Shown: positions 1 to 5,728 of the stretch, piece after piece
How the letters are laid out: each line of letters opens with the position of its first letter
Position numbering within the stretch: the stretch's first letter is position 1
Assembly: GCA_964354135.1 (NCBI GenBank)
Contig: CAYGZA010000288.1
Location: 1 to 8,886, forward strand
Length of the DNA stretch: 8,886 nt
DNA from: CAYGZA01 sp964354135
Lineage (GTDB): Bacteria > Planctomycetota > Planctomycetia > Pirellulales > Thermoguttaceae
Direction: 5' to 3'
The notes under the pieces: generated by a model
The model's input: only the letters and a program-made list of their open reading frames with translations
Told to the model about the DNA's origin: nothing
Databases searched by the model: none
Position numbers and translations under genes: made by a program

Positions 1-37
1 AGCCCCTAGTCCCCAGCCCCTAGTCCCCAGCCCCTGG
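1..37. repeat. Tandem 14-mer repeat (AGCCCCTAGTCCCC), about 2.6 copies
   Basis: Two exact copies of AGCCCCTAGTCCCC (1-14 and 15-28) are followed by a partial third copy, AGCCCCTGG (29-37). Each 14-mer is itself two near-identical heptamers (CCCCTAG / TCCCCAG). The array may continue to the left of the window. It ends one base before the ATG of the phosphatase gene, so it occupies the place where a ribosome binding site would be expected. Its style, short C-rich units containing a stop-like triplet, is similar to the arrays at 689-706 and 1084-1115, although the unit differs. Confidence 0.9.
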
Positions 38-38
38 C

Positions 39-695
39 ATGCCCGGACGGTTGATTGCCATCGGAGACATCCACGGTTACTGGGACGCCCTGGCGGCCAT
101 CCTGGCGGCGATCGACCCGGTGCCCGAGGACACGCTGGTGGCCCTGGGCGACTACGTAGACCGCGGCCCAGCCACGTCCCTGGTATTGCAGGAGATGATC
201 CGCCTGGCCGGCCGTTGCCGCCTGATCCCGATTCTGGGCAATCACGACGAGATGCTCCTGGAACTCTACCACGGGGCCCCGGGCTTGAAGGACTGGCTCT
301 CCTTCGGCGGGGAGCAGACCCTCAATTCCTATGGCTGCCTCAGTCCCAAGGACCTCCCGCCGGAACACATCGAGTTCCTGGAGGACTGCGTCGGTTACCA
401 CGAGACCGATACCCACTTTTTCGTCCACGCCAACTACCTGCCCGACTTGCCTCTGGATTGGCAGCCGCCGGAAGTCCTCCGCTGGCAATCCTTGAAGTAC
501 CTGGAGCCGGGGCCGCACGTCTCGGGCAAGATCGCCATTGTGGGCCACACCGCGCAGGCCGACGGCGAAATCCTCGACCTCGGGTACCTCAAGTGCATCG
601 ACACCGGCTGCTACTGCGGCGGCTGGCTCACCGCGATGGAGATCCCCAGCGGCCGGCTGTGGCAGGCCGACGCTTGTGGAAGGATGAAGGGGTGA
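39..695 (+). CDS. Metallophosphoesterase, PPP family (serine/threonine phosphatase or ApaH-like)
   Basis: This is a 218-residue calcineurin-like phosphatase, a size typical of bacterial single-domain PPP enzymes that use two metal ions to hydrolyse phosphoesters. The signature motifs are all visible and in order: GDIHG (residues 9-13), GDYVDRG (37-43), GNHDE (67-71), a histidine in FFVHANY (about 130), GHT (169-171) and DTGC (188-191). No signal peptide or membrane segment is seen, so it should be cytosolic. The substrate, whether phosphoprotein or dinucleoside polyphosphate, cannot be decided from sequence. The ATG at 39 puts the first motif nine residues in, as is usual for the family, but no Shine-Dalgarno is visible because a tandem repeat lies immediately upstream. 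The TGA stop (693-695) lies inside the first GGGGTGAC unit of a repeat that continues past the gene, so the last residues (MKG) are probably repeat-derived. The next gene is convergent. Confidence 0.9.
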   Translation: MPGRLIAIGDIHGYWDALAAILAAIDPVPEDTLVALGDYVDRGPATSLVLQEMIRLAGRCRLIPILGNHDEMLLELYHGAPGLKDWLSFGGEQTLNSYGCLSPKDLPPEHIEFLEDCVGYHETDTHFFVHANYLPDLPLDWQPPEVLRWQSLKYLEPGPHVSGKIAIVGHTAQADGEILDLGYLKCIDTGCYCGGWLTAMEIPSGRLWQADACGRMKG

Positions 696-706
696 CGGGG
701 TGACGG
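689..706. repeat. Left repeat array (GGGGTGAC x2), inverted relative to 1084-1115
   Basis: Two copies of GGGGTGAC (689-696 and 697-704) followed by GG. The 18-bp stretch is an exact reverse complement of part of the array at 1084-1115, so the two bracket the four-helix-bundle gene as inverted repeats about 380 bp apart. The array contains the stop codon of the phosphatase gene (693-695) and ends directly at the TAA stop of the four-helix gene (707-709). Confidence 0.9.
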
Positions 707-1087
707 TTACGACAGGAGCCACGTTTCGGGGTGGTTTATCATGCCCACGAGCGTTCGGATGATTTCATCGTAGGCCGCGTAGAGCGACCTTCCTTCGTCG
801 CGCGACAAGTAGCCGCACTTGACGGCGAATTGCAGCCACACCTGCGTCTCCGCTGCCTCGGTTTCGCAATCAGAGATCTTGCTTATGAACGCCGCTTGGT
901 AACGACACTTCCTCCACGCCTCAGCGAGGTTCGCGCATACGCTTCGCGACGCTCGGCGTATTTGGTCCGTGAGCGAGTAGATCTCCTCACGAGGGAACTT
1001 CTTCGACACCTCGAAGATCCGCATCGCGGCATCGAATGCTCTGCAATACACGTCTGAATCGCAATGTACCCTGACTTTCCTCTTCAC
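707..1087 (-). CDS. Four-helix bundle protein (S23 / 23S rRNA intervening-sequence type)
   Basis: This 126-residue protein belongs to the S23-like four-helix-bundle family, first known from ORFs in intervening sequences of 23S rRNA genes and related in fold to the Avd accessory protein of diversity-generating retroelements. The molecular function is unknown. Visible family features are FDAAMRIFEVSKKFP (helix 1), YSLTDQIRRASRSVCANLAE (38-57), a basic AWRKCRY stretch, ISDCETEAAETQVWL (71-85) and the YDEII..LVGMI C-terminal helix. The first 13 or so residues do not match the usual FRDLEVY opening well and look diverged. The start is a GTG (1085-1087) lying inside a TCACCCCG repeat unit, with no recognisable Shine-Dalgarno. 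Inverted repeat arrays flank the gene on both sides. There is no rRNA, reverse transcriptase or template/variable repeat nearby, so neither the rRNA nor the retroelement context applies here. Confidence 0.85.
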   Translation of the reverse strand: MKRKVRVHCDSDVYCRAFDAAMRIFEVSKKFPREEIYSLTDQIRRASRSVCANLAEAWRKCRYQAAFISKISDCETEAAETQVWLQFAVKCGYLSRDEGRSLYAAYDEIIRTLVGMINHPETWLLS

Positions 1088-1115
1088 CCCGTCACCCCGT
1101 CACCCCGTCACCCCG
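1084..1115. repeat. Right repeat array (TCACCCCG x4)
   Basis: Four perfect tandem copies of TCACCCCG (1084-1091, 1092-1099, 1100-1107, 1108-1115) are followed by TCAT. On the minus strand the unit reads CGGGGTGA. The first unit contains the GTG start codon of the four-helix gene. The fourth contains the TGA stop codon of the disulfide reductase gene (1108-1110). With the two-copy inverted array at 689-706 it brackets the four-helix gene. Confidence 0.95.
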
Positions 1116-2799
1116 TCATCTTGTCGCCTGCCGCCCTCTCATCCCTCATCCTTTTCGTTCTCATCCCGCCGGAGAGGTTCCGCGCGCGGAAGCCGTTTTG
1201 CCGGAGGATGCGGGTGGCGTAGTAGGACCGCTGGCCGACGCCGCAGTGGACCCAGAGTTCCCGGTCCCGCGGGAGTTCATCCAAGCGGGAGCGAAGCTCG
1301 CCCAAGGGGATATTGACGGCCCCGGGGACGGCCCCGGCGGCTGCCTCGGCCGTCGTGCGGACGTCGAGCACCAGCGGTGCTTCGGCGCCGGCTTGGCGGC
1401 ACTCCTCCCATGCCTCCCAATGGGCCGCGTCCACGTCGCCGCAAAGCACGTTGGCCGCCACGAATCCGGCCATGTTCACGGGGTCCTTGGCACTGCCGTA
1501 CTGCGGGGCGTAGCAGAGTTCGGCCTCTTTCAGGTCGAGGACGGTCGCTCCCTTTTGGATGGCCATGGCCAGCACGTCGATCCGCTTCTCCACGCCGGCC
1601 TTACCCACCGCCTGGGCGCCGAGGATTCGGCCGGTGTCCGGAGCGAAAAGGAGTTTCAGGGTCATCATCTCGGCCCCCGGGTAGTAGCCGGCGTGATGGA
1701 GCGAATGGGTATAGCTTTTCTCGAAGGCAGTGCCCGCGGCAAGGAGCCGTTTCTCGCTTGCGCCGGTCGTCGCGAGCGTCAGGTCAAGAACCCCAACCAC
1801 TGCGGTCACCTGGGCGCCGCGGAACTTGGACTCCCGCCCGCAAATGGCGTCGGCAGCCACGCGCCCCTGGCGTGCAGCAGGCCCTGCTAGCGGCGTAAGG
1901 GTCCACTGGCCGGTGACGAAGTCGCGGACCTCTACGGCGTCGCCCACGGCCCAGACGGCGGGGTCGGAAGTCCGCATTTGCTCATCCACACGGATCCCGC
2001 CCAGCGAGCCGATCTCCAGGCCCGCCTCCCGGGCGAGGTCCACGTTCGGCCGGACTCCCACCGCCAGGACCACCAGGCCCGCGGTAAACCGACCGCCGTT
2101 CTGGGTGAGCACAGTCACCGTGTCGTCCGGGCCCACCTCGAACCCAGTGACCCCGTCGCCCAAGTGCAGTTCGACGCCGTGTTGCCGCAATTCGGCGTGG
2201 ACCGGGGTGACCATCTCGGGGTCCATCGGGGGCATCGCCTGCTCGCCGCGCTCCAGGAGCGTCACCTCCATGCCGCGGCGGCTGAGGCTCTCGGCCGTTT
2301 CCAGGCCGATGTAGCCTGCCCCGACCACCACCGCGCGCAGCGGCCGTCGCTGGTCGATCCACGCCTGGATCCGATCCGTGTCCTCCAGGTTGCGGAGGGT
2401 AAAGACGCCTGGTGTGTCGATCCCCGGCCAAGGCGGCCGGATCGGCACCGCGCCGGGCGAAAGGACCAGCGCGTCGTAGGGCTCGATGGACCGCGACTCG
2501 CTCTCAGCGTTGACGACCTCGACCCTCCGCCGTGCCCTGTCGATCCTCCGCACCTCGTGGCGGAGGCGGATCTCCACGTTGAGCCAGTCGCGGAAGCGTT
2601 CGGGCGTGGCGACCAGGAGCTGCCGCCGCTCGCGGATCACCCCGCCGAGATAGTAGGGCAGGCCGCAGTTGGCGAAGGAGACGTCCGGCCCGCGCTCGAA
2701 GACGACGATCTCGGCCTTCTCGTCCAGGCGACGCAGCCGCGCGGCACAGGCCGCTCCCCCGGCAACGCCGCCTACAATCAGCACCCGCTTGGAAGCCAT
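1108..2799 (-). CDS. CoA-disulfide reductase-like FAD/NAD(P)H oxidoreductase fused to rhodanese
   Basis: A 563-residue flavoprotein of the pyridine nucleotide-disulfide oxidoreductase class with a C-terminal rhodanese domain, the layout known from CoADR-RHD proteins of Bacillus and relatives. Such enzymes reduce CoA disulfide or CoA persulfide/polysulfide with NAD(P)H. Visible features are an FAD-binding glycine motif (about 8-17), a single redox cysteine in SFANCGLPYY (Cys45), a second nucleotide-binding motif VVVGAGYIGLE (157-167), AVGDAVE (284-290), the dimerisation domain with CYAPQYGSAKDPVNMAG (429-445), and a rhodanese domain (about 475-545) with active-site loop HCGVGQRS (Cys519). The ATG at 2799 is chosen because it starts just before the FAD motif; a weak GAAGGGG lies upstream. 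The open frame extends further upstream, but those 50 residues are not family-like. After the rhodanese end (LSGG) there is an 18-residue basic tail whose TGA stop lies inside a tandem repeat. Confidence 0.9.
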   Translation of the reverse strand: MASKRVLIVGGVAGGAACAARLRRLDEKAEIVVFERGPDVSFANCGLPYYLGGVIRERRQLLVATPERFRDWLNVEIRLRHEVRRIDRARRRVEVVNAESESRSIEPYDALVLSPGAVPIRPPWPGIDTPGVFTLRNLEDTDRIQAWIDQRRPLRAVVVGAGYIGLETAESLSRRGMEVTLLERGEQAMPPMDPEMVTPVHAELRQHGVELHLGDGVTGFEVGPDDTVTVLTQNGGRFTAGLVVLAVGVRPNVDLAREAGLEIGSLGGIRVDEQMRTSDPAVWAVGDAVEVRDFVTGQWTLTPLAGPAARQGRVAADAICGRESKFRGAQVTAVVGVLDLTLATTGASEKRLLAAGTAFEKSYTHSLHHAGYYPGAEMMTLKLLFAPDTGRILGAQAVGKAGVEKRIDVLAMAIQKGATVLDLKEAELCYAPQYGSAKDPVNMAGFVAANVLCGDVDAAHWEAWEECRQAGAEAPLVLDVRTTAEAAAGAVPGAVNIPLGELRSRLDELPRDRELWVHCGVGQRSYYATRILRQNGFRARNLSGGMRTKRMRDERAAGDKMTG

Positions 2800-2840
2800 G
2801 GGAACCCCTTCACCGATCGCATGAGCACAAACCGACGGCT

Positions 2841-2860
2841 TTCCGACATCATATCGGGAA
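2841..2860. promoter_or_regulatory. Imperfect dyad upstream of the disulfide reductase gene
   Basis: TTCCGA (2841-2846) and TCGGGAA (2854-2860) form an imperfect inverted repeat with one bulged G around a 7-nt spacer. It sits about 40 bp upstream of the start at 2799, inside the only sizeable gap (2800-2964) between this gene and the DUF1559 gene. Position and symmetry fit an operator, but no regulator can be named and chance occurrence is possible. Confidence 0.2.
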
Positions 2861-2964
2861 CGCCTCCCAGAGCAAGACGACACGTCGCAGAAGTGTTTGG
2901 GCAGCGGGCACATTCGGACGAGGGAGCCGATTCGGGGGGCTTCTCGCAACCGCTTGCCGGCCGA

Positions 2965-4002
2965 TCAGAAGTCGCCGCGGGTGTATTCTCCCCCGCCCCG
3001 TGTTCCCAAGGCGCGCCAGACCTGCAAATGGACGCTGTCGTTGATCGACCGGCAAGAACCGTCCATGAACAGGGCGTTGACCATCCCGGGGTGATAGCTC
3101 CGCGCCGTTACCGCCGCGTAGGTGGGCTGAGTGGCGCTCCTCCCTTCTTGTTGCGAGTTGTAGTCGACGTCGTACGTGCGGCCGTCGCGATGGGCATAGC
3201 CGACGAAGGTGTTTGGCCCGAACACGGTGGTGATGCCGCTGTGGTGGACGCGGCCGTCGCCCCACTCGGTGTGCCCGGTGTTGTCGTTCGTGTTCGGGCC
3301 GAGCTTGAACTGAGCGCCGTTGGCGAACGCCGCCAGGGCCGCAGGTGATCCCGGCACCGTAGGGCCCGGATCGCGGGTATTGCGGAAATACGGCGTAAAC
3401 GCCTTCACCTCGGTGGCTCCCAGCGTATGGCTCGTGCCGTCCGTGATGCTTGCGGGCGTGGTGGTGCTATTGACGAAGCACACCCCGTCGCCGCCTTGCC
3501 CGGTCGCCGGGTCATGGACCAACCAGGTTCCAAAACTGAATCCGTAATTCTGGGGATAGGTATACGGATTGCCGGCCGCATCCACGCGCGCCATGTCGTT
3601 CAGTTCACTGGGACAGATGTAGGTGGGGGTTCGCATCGTCGGGACGCCGGTGCCCAGTTGGGCATCCCATGCGATGTCGAGGCGGATCCGCTCGTAGGCG
3701 CTTGCTTGCTCCACGTAGGGCAGCAACCGTCCGTGGATCGACCACGAGCCGTTGTTCGTGCTGAGCGTCGCCCCGCGGCGGATACAGAAGCTCGGCGGGA
3801 AGGCCCTGTTCGCGGCGAGGTAGGCGTGCAGGGCCAGTCCGATTTGTCTTAAGTTGTTCAGGCAGTGCGCACGGCGGGCCGCTTCGCGGGCGGCCTGAAC
3901 CGCCGGAAGCAACAGTCCGACCAGAACACCGAGGATTCCCATGACGACCAGCAATTCGACGAGTGTGAACCCTTCAGAAAAAGGTCTCCGGCGCAATCCC
4001 AT
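2965..4002 (-). CDS. DUF1559 domain protein with prepilin-type N-terminus
   Basis: A 345-residue protein of the DUF1559 (SBP_bac_10) family, a pseudopilin-like group abundant in Planctomycetes whose function is unknown. It begins with a type IV prepilin signal: basic leader MGLRRRPFSEG, cleavage expected between Gly11 and Phe12, then FTLVELLVV with the conserved Glu at mature position 5 and a hydrophobic helix to about residue 34. The QAAREAARRAHC and NNLRQIGLALHAY blocks follow (about 36-61), then AFPPSF. The C-terminus has the family HPGMVNALFMDGS motif and ends ALGTRGGGEYTRGDF. The protein should be processed by prepilin peptidase and anchored in the inner membrane or a pilus-like assembly. 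The ATG at 4002 is preceded by AGGAGGG (4016-4010) at 8-nt spacing, which decides it over an ATG 20 codons upstream. It lies 89 bp after the isocitrate dehydrogenase gene on the same strand. Confidence 0.93.
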   Translation of the reverse strand: MGLRRRPFSEGFTLVELLVVMGILGVLVGLLLPAVQAAREAARRAHCLNNLRQIGLALHAYLAANRAFPPSFCIRRGATLSTNNGSWSIHGRLLPYVEQASAYERIRLDIAWDAQLGTGVPTMRTPTYICPSELNDMARVDAAGNPYTYPQNYGFSFGTWLVHDPATGQGGDGVCFVNSTTTPASITDGTSHTLGATEVKAFTPYFRNTRDPGPTVPGSPAALAAFANGAQFKLGPNTNDNTGHTEWGDGRVHHSGITTVFGPNTFVGYAHRDGRTYDVDYNSQQEGRSATQPTYAAVTARSYHPGMVNALFMDGSCRSINDSVHLQVWRALGTRGGGEYTRGDF

Positions 4003-4091
4003 GCTGGGTCCCTCCTGTTGGCCCGAGTTGCAGACGAGATGATGGAAAACGGATCTCCGCACCTGCCGGGATTCTCATCGGCAAACGCCCG

Positions 4092-5198
4092 TCACTCCCT
4101 CAGACGCTGGCAGACCGCCTCGGCCATTTCCCGCGTCCCGACGGCCGTCGGGTCGTCGCGGTCCGGTTTCATGTCGTAGGTCACGTCCTTGCCCTCCGCG
4201 ATGACCGCGGCCACGGCTTGTTCGAGCCGGTCGGCCGCTTCCGTCTCCTTGAGGTGGCGGAGCATGAGTACCGCCGAAAGGATGAGGGCCGTGGGATTGA
4301 CCTTGTTGAGGCCCTTGTACCTGGGGGCGCTGCCGTGGGTGGCCTCGAAGACCGCGCCTTTGGGCCCGATATTGGCCCCCGGGGCCACGCCCAACCCGCC
4401 CACCAGCCCGGCCGCCAGGTCGCTCACGATGTCGCCGTAGAGGTTCGGCAGCACAAGGACGTCATAGAGTTCGGGCTTCTGCACAAGCTGCATGCACATG
4501 TTGTCCACGATGCGGTCTTCGAACTCGATACTGCTGGAGGCGAACTCCCGGGCCACGCGGCGGGCGGTGGCCAGGAAGAGCCCGTCGGTGTGCTTCATGA
4601 TGTTCGCCTTGTGGACCACGGTGACTTTCTTGCGGCCGTTTTCGATCGCGTGCCGGAAGGCGTAGCGCACGATCCGCTCCGTGCCGGAGACGCTGATTGG
4701 CTTGATCGAGATGCCGGTCTCCTCGGGGCCGGTCTTCACACAGCGGTCGGGAGAGAGCCGGTTGATACAGTCGATCAATTCGGCGGTCTTCGCCTGGCCT
4801 GGCTCGAACTCGACCCCCGCATAGAGGTCTTCCGTGTTTTCGCGGACGATGACCAGATCGACCCGCACGCCGCCGAAGAAGGTTCGCACGCCGGGATAGT
4901 ACTTGCACGGCCGGACGCAGGCGAACAGGCCCAACTCCTGGCGCAAGAAGACGTTGATGCTGCGGAAGCCCGTGCCGACCGGCGTGGTGATCGGGGCCTT
5001 GAGGGCACACCGGGTGCGGCGGATGCTCTCCAGCACGGCATCCGGCAGAGGCGTGCCGGTCCGCTCCATGACCTCGATTCCCGCCTCCTGAACGTCCCAG
5101 GCGATCTTCACCCCCGTGGCATCCAGGCAACGCCGGGCGGCCTCGGCCAGTTCCGGCCCGACCCCATCGCCGGTAATCAGCGTGACCTCGTGCGGCAT
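4092..5198 (-). CDS. Isocitrate dehydrogenase (isocitrate/isopropylmalate dehydrogenase family)
   Basis: A 368-residue beta-decarboxylating dehydrogenase that should oxidise isocitrate to 2-oxoglutarate in the TCA cycle. Substrate class is read from RSINVFLRQELGLFACVRP (79-97): Ser80 and Asn82 occupy the places of the isocitrate-contacting Ser113/Asn115 of E. coli IDH, and Arg86/Arg96 fit its arginines. RENTEDLYAG (119-128), HKANIMKHTDG (196-206), YGDIVSD (254-260) with metal-binding aspartates, and EATHGSAPRY (285-294) complete the family pattern. The length is that of short, NAD-type-like IDHs, yet the coenzyme pocket carries Arg293-Tyr294, nearer to the Lys-Tyr pair of NADP enzymes than to the Asp-Ile of NAD enzymes; coenzyme is therefore left open. 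The ATG at 5198 starts right before LITGDGVGPE. The open frame continues upstream as an antisense shadow of the transposase. No strong Shine-Dalgarno is present; the leader is A-rich. Confidence 0.9.
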   Translation of the reverse strand: MPHEVTLITGDGVGPELAEAARRCLDATGVKIAWDVQEAGIEVMERTGTPLPDAVLESIRRTRCALKAPITTPVGTGFRSINVFLRQELGLFACVRPCKYYPGVRTFFGGVRVDLVIVRENTEDLYAGVEFEPGQAKTAELIDCINRLSPDRCVKTGPEETGISIKPISVSGTERIVRYAFRHAIENGRKKVTVVHKANIMKHTDGLFLATARRVAREFASSSIEFEDRIVDNMCMQLVQKPELYDVLVLPNLYGDIVSDLAAGLVGGLGVAPGANIGPKGAVFEATHGSAPRYKGLNKVNPTALILSAVLMLRHLKETEAADRLEQAVAAVIAEGKDVTYDMKPDRDDPTAVGTREMAEAVCQRLRE

Positions 5199-5242
5199 GG
5201 TTGCACTTTTTTTCTTCGTCGGTCCCGGCGGCCGTGAAGGGG

Positions 5243-5269
5243 CCACCCTAACAGGCTGGCCGAGGGTGG
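5243..5269. promoter_or_regulatory. Inverted repeat between icd-type gene and transposase
   Basis: CCACCCT (5243-5249) pairs perfectly with AGGGTGG (5263-5269) across a 13-nt loop, and an outer G-T pair extends it. It lies between the divergent isocitrate dehydrogenase and transposase genes, close to where the left end of the insertion sequence should be. It could shield the transposase from outside transcription or be part of the dehydrogenase leader. Confidence 0.4.
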
Positions 5270-5274
5270 TCAAG

Positions 5275-5304
5275 CCTTTCCTTGGAATGTGTTTCAAGGA
5301 AAGG
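5275..5304 (+). promoter_or_regulatory. Hairpin covering the transposase ribosome binding site
   Basis: CCTTTCCTTG (5275-5284) and CAAGGAAAGG (5295-5304) form a perfect 10-bp stem with a 10-nt loop (5285-5294). The right arm overlaps the start of the AAGGAGG Shine-Dalgarno (5301-5307) of the transposase ATG at 5313. In an mRNA starting upstream, the ribosome binding site would be partly buried, a control familiar from several insertion sequences. Confidence 0.6.
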
Positions 5305-5312
5305 AGGAGCCG

Positions 5313-5711
5313 ATGGAACGGCGGTTTGAAGTTCGGTTGGAGGAGTTGTTGGAGGATGCGGTACTGGATCCCCGGGTACCGGAAGGGATGCTGGATCGCC
5401 TGGAGCGATTTGTCGAGCCGTTTGGGGCCTGCTTGATGAGCAGCGAGCAGCGGGAACACGTCTGGGAATACGTGGCCGGGCTGTTCTCGGACGTGAAGCG
5501 GAAGAACGCGGAGACCATCGCCTACTTTCACGATCAGGATCGGCAGGCGTTGCAGAAGTTCCTCGGGCAGTCGCCCTGGGACGACCGTCCGCTGATCGGG
5601 GAGTTGGCGCGGCAGGTCGGCGCGGAGTTGGGCGAAGCCGACGGCGTCCTGGTGATCGATCCCTCTGCGTTCAAGAAACAAGGGAAGGAATCGTTCGGCG
5701 TCAAGCGAGGT
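5313..5711 (+). pseudogene. IS701-family transposase, N-terminal remnant
   Basis: The first 132 residues match the N-terminal part of IS701-type DDE transposases. They include the LERF..PF segment, SSEQREHVWEYVAGLFSDVK (43-62) and FHDQDRQALQKFLGQSPWD (72-90). The LVIDPSAF segment carries the first catalytic aspartate (Asp116) and is followed by KKQGKESFGVKR. Family members are about 400 residues or more and continue with a QWCGRLGK-like stretch. Here recognisable similarity stops after Arg132 (5708) and the frame runs on to a stop at 5811-5813 in unrelated residues, so the other two catalytic acids are lost. The start ATG has a strong AAGGAGG at 5301-5307. The element's right end is absent, and the lost part is not found elsewhere in the window. 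It cannot be active on its own. Confidence 0.8.
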
Positions 5712-5728
5712 GGAGCGCTGGTGGGTAG

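Noticed and set aside
6..722. A 238-codon minus-strand open frame opposite the phosphatase.
   Set aside because: It is a shadow of a gene with every PPP motif intact, and it runs through the tandem repeat at the left edge.
707..1087. A diversity-generating retroelement or a 23S rRNA intervening sequence, because the four-helix protein is related to Avd/S23.
   Set aside because: There is no reverse transcriptase, no template/variable repeat pair and no rRNA sequence in the window.
1084..1115. A CRISPR-like array.
   Set aside because: The units are 8 bp and directly tandem with no spacers, and there are no cas genes.
2800..2949. A 50-residue N-terminal extension of the disulfide reductase.
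   Set aside because: It is not family-like, and the internal ATG at 2799 begins right before the FAD-binding motif as in homologues.
1978..3348. A 456-codon plus-strand open frame opposite the disulfide reductase and DUF1559 genes.
   Set aside because: It is antisense to well-supported genes on the other strand, has no recognisable domain, and its composition is that of a GC-rich shadow frame.
4218..5237. A 339-codon plus-strand open frame opposite the isocitrate dehydrogenase gene.
   Set aside because: It mirrors the dehydrogenase coding frame and shows no family motif.
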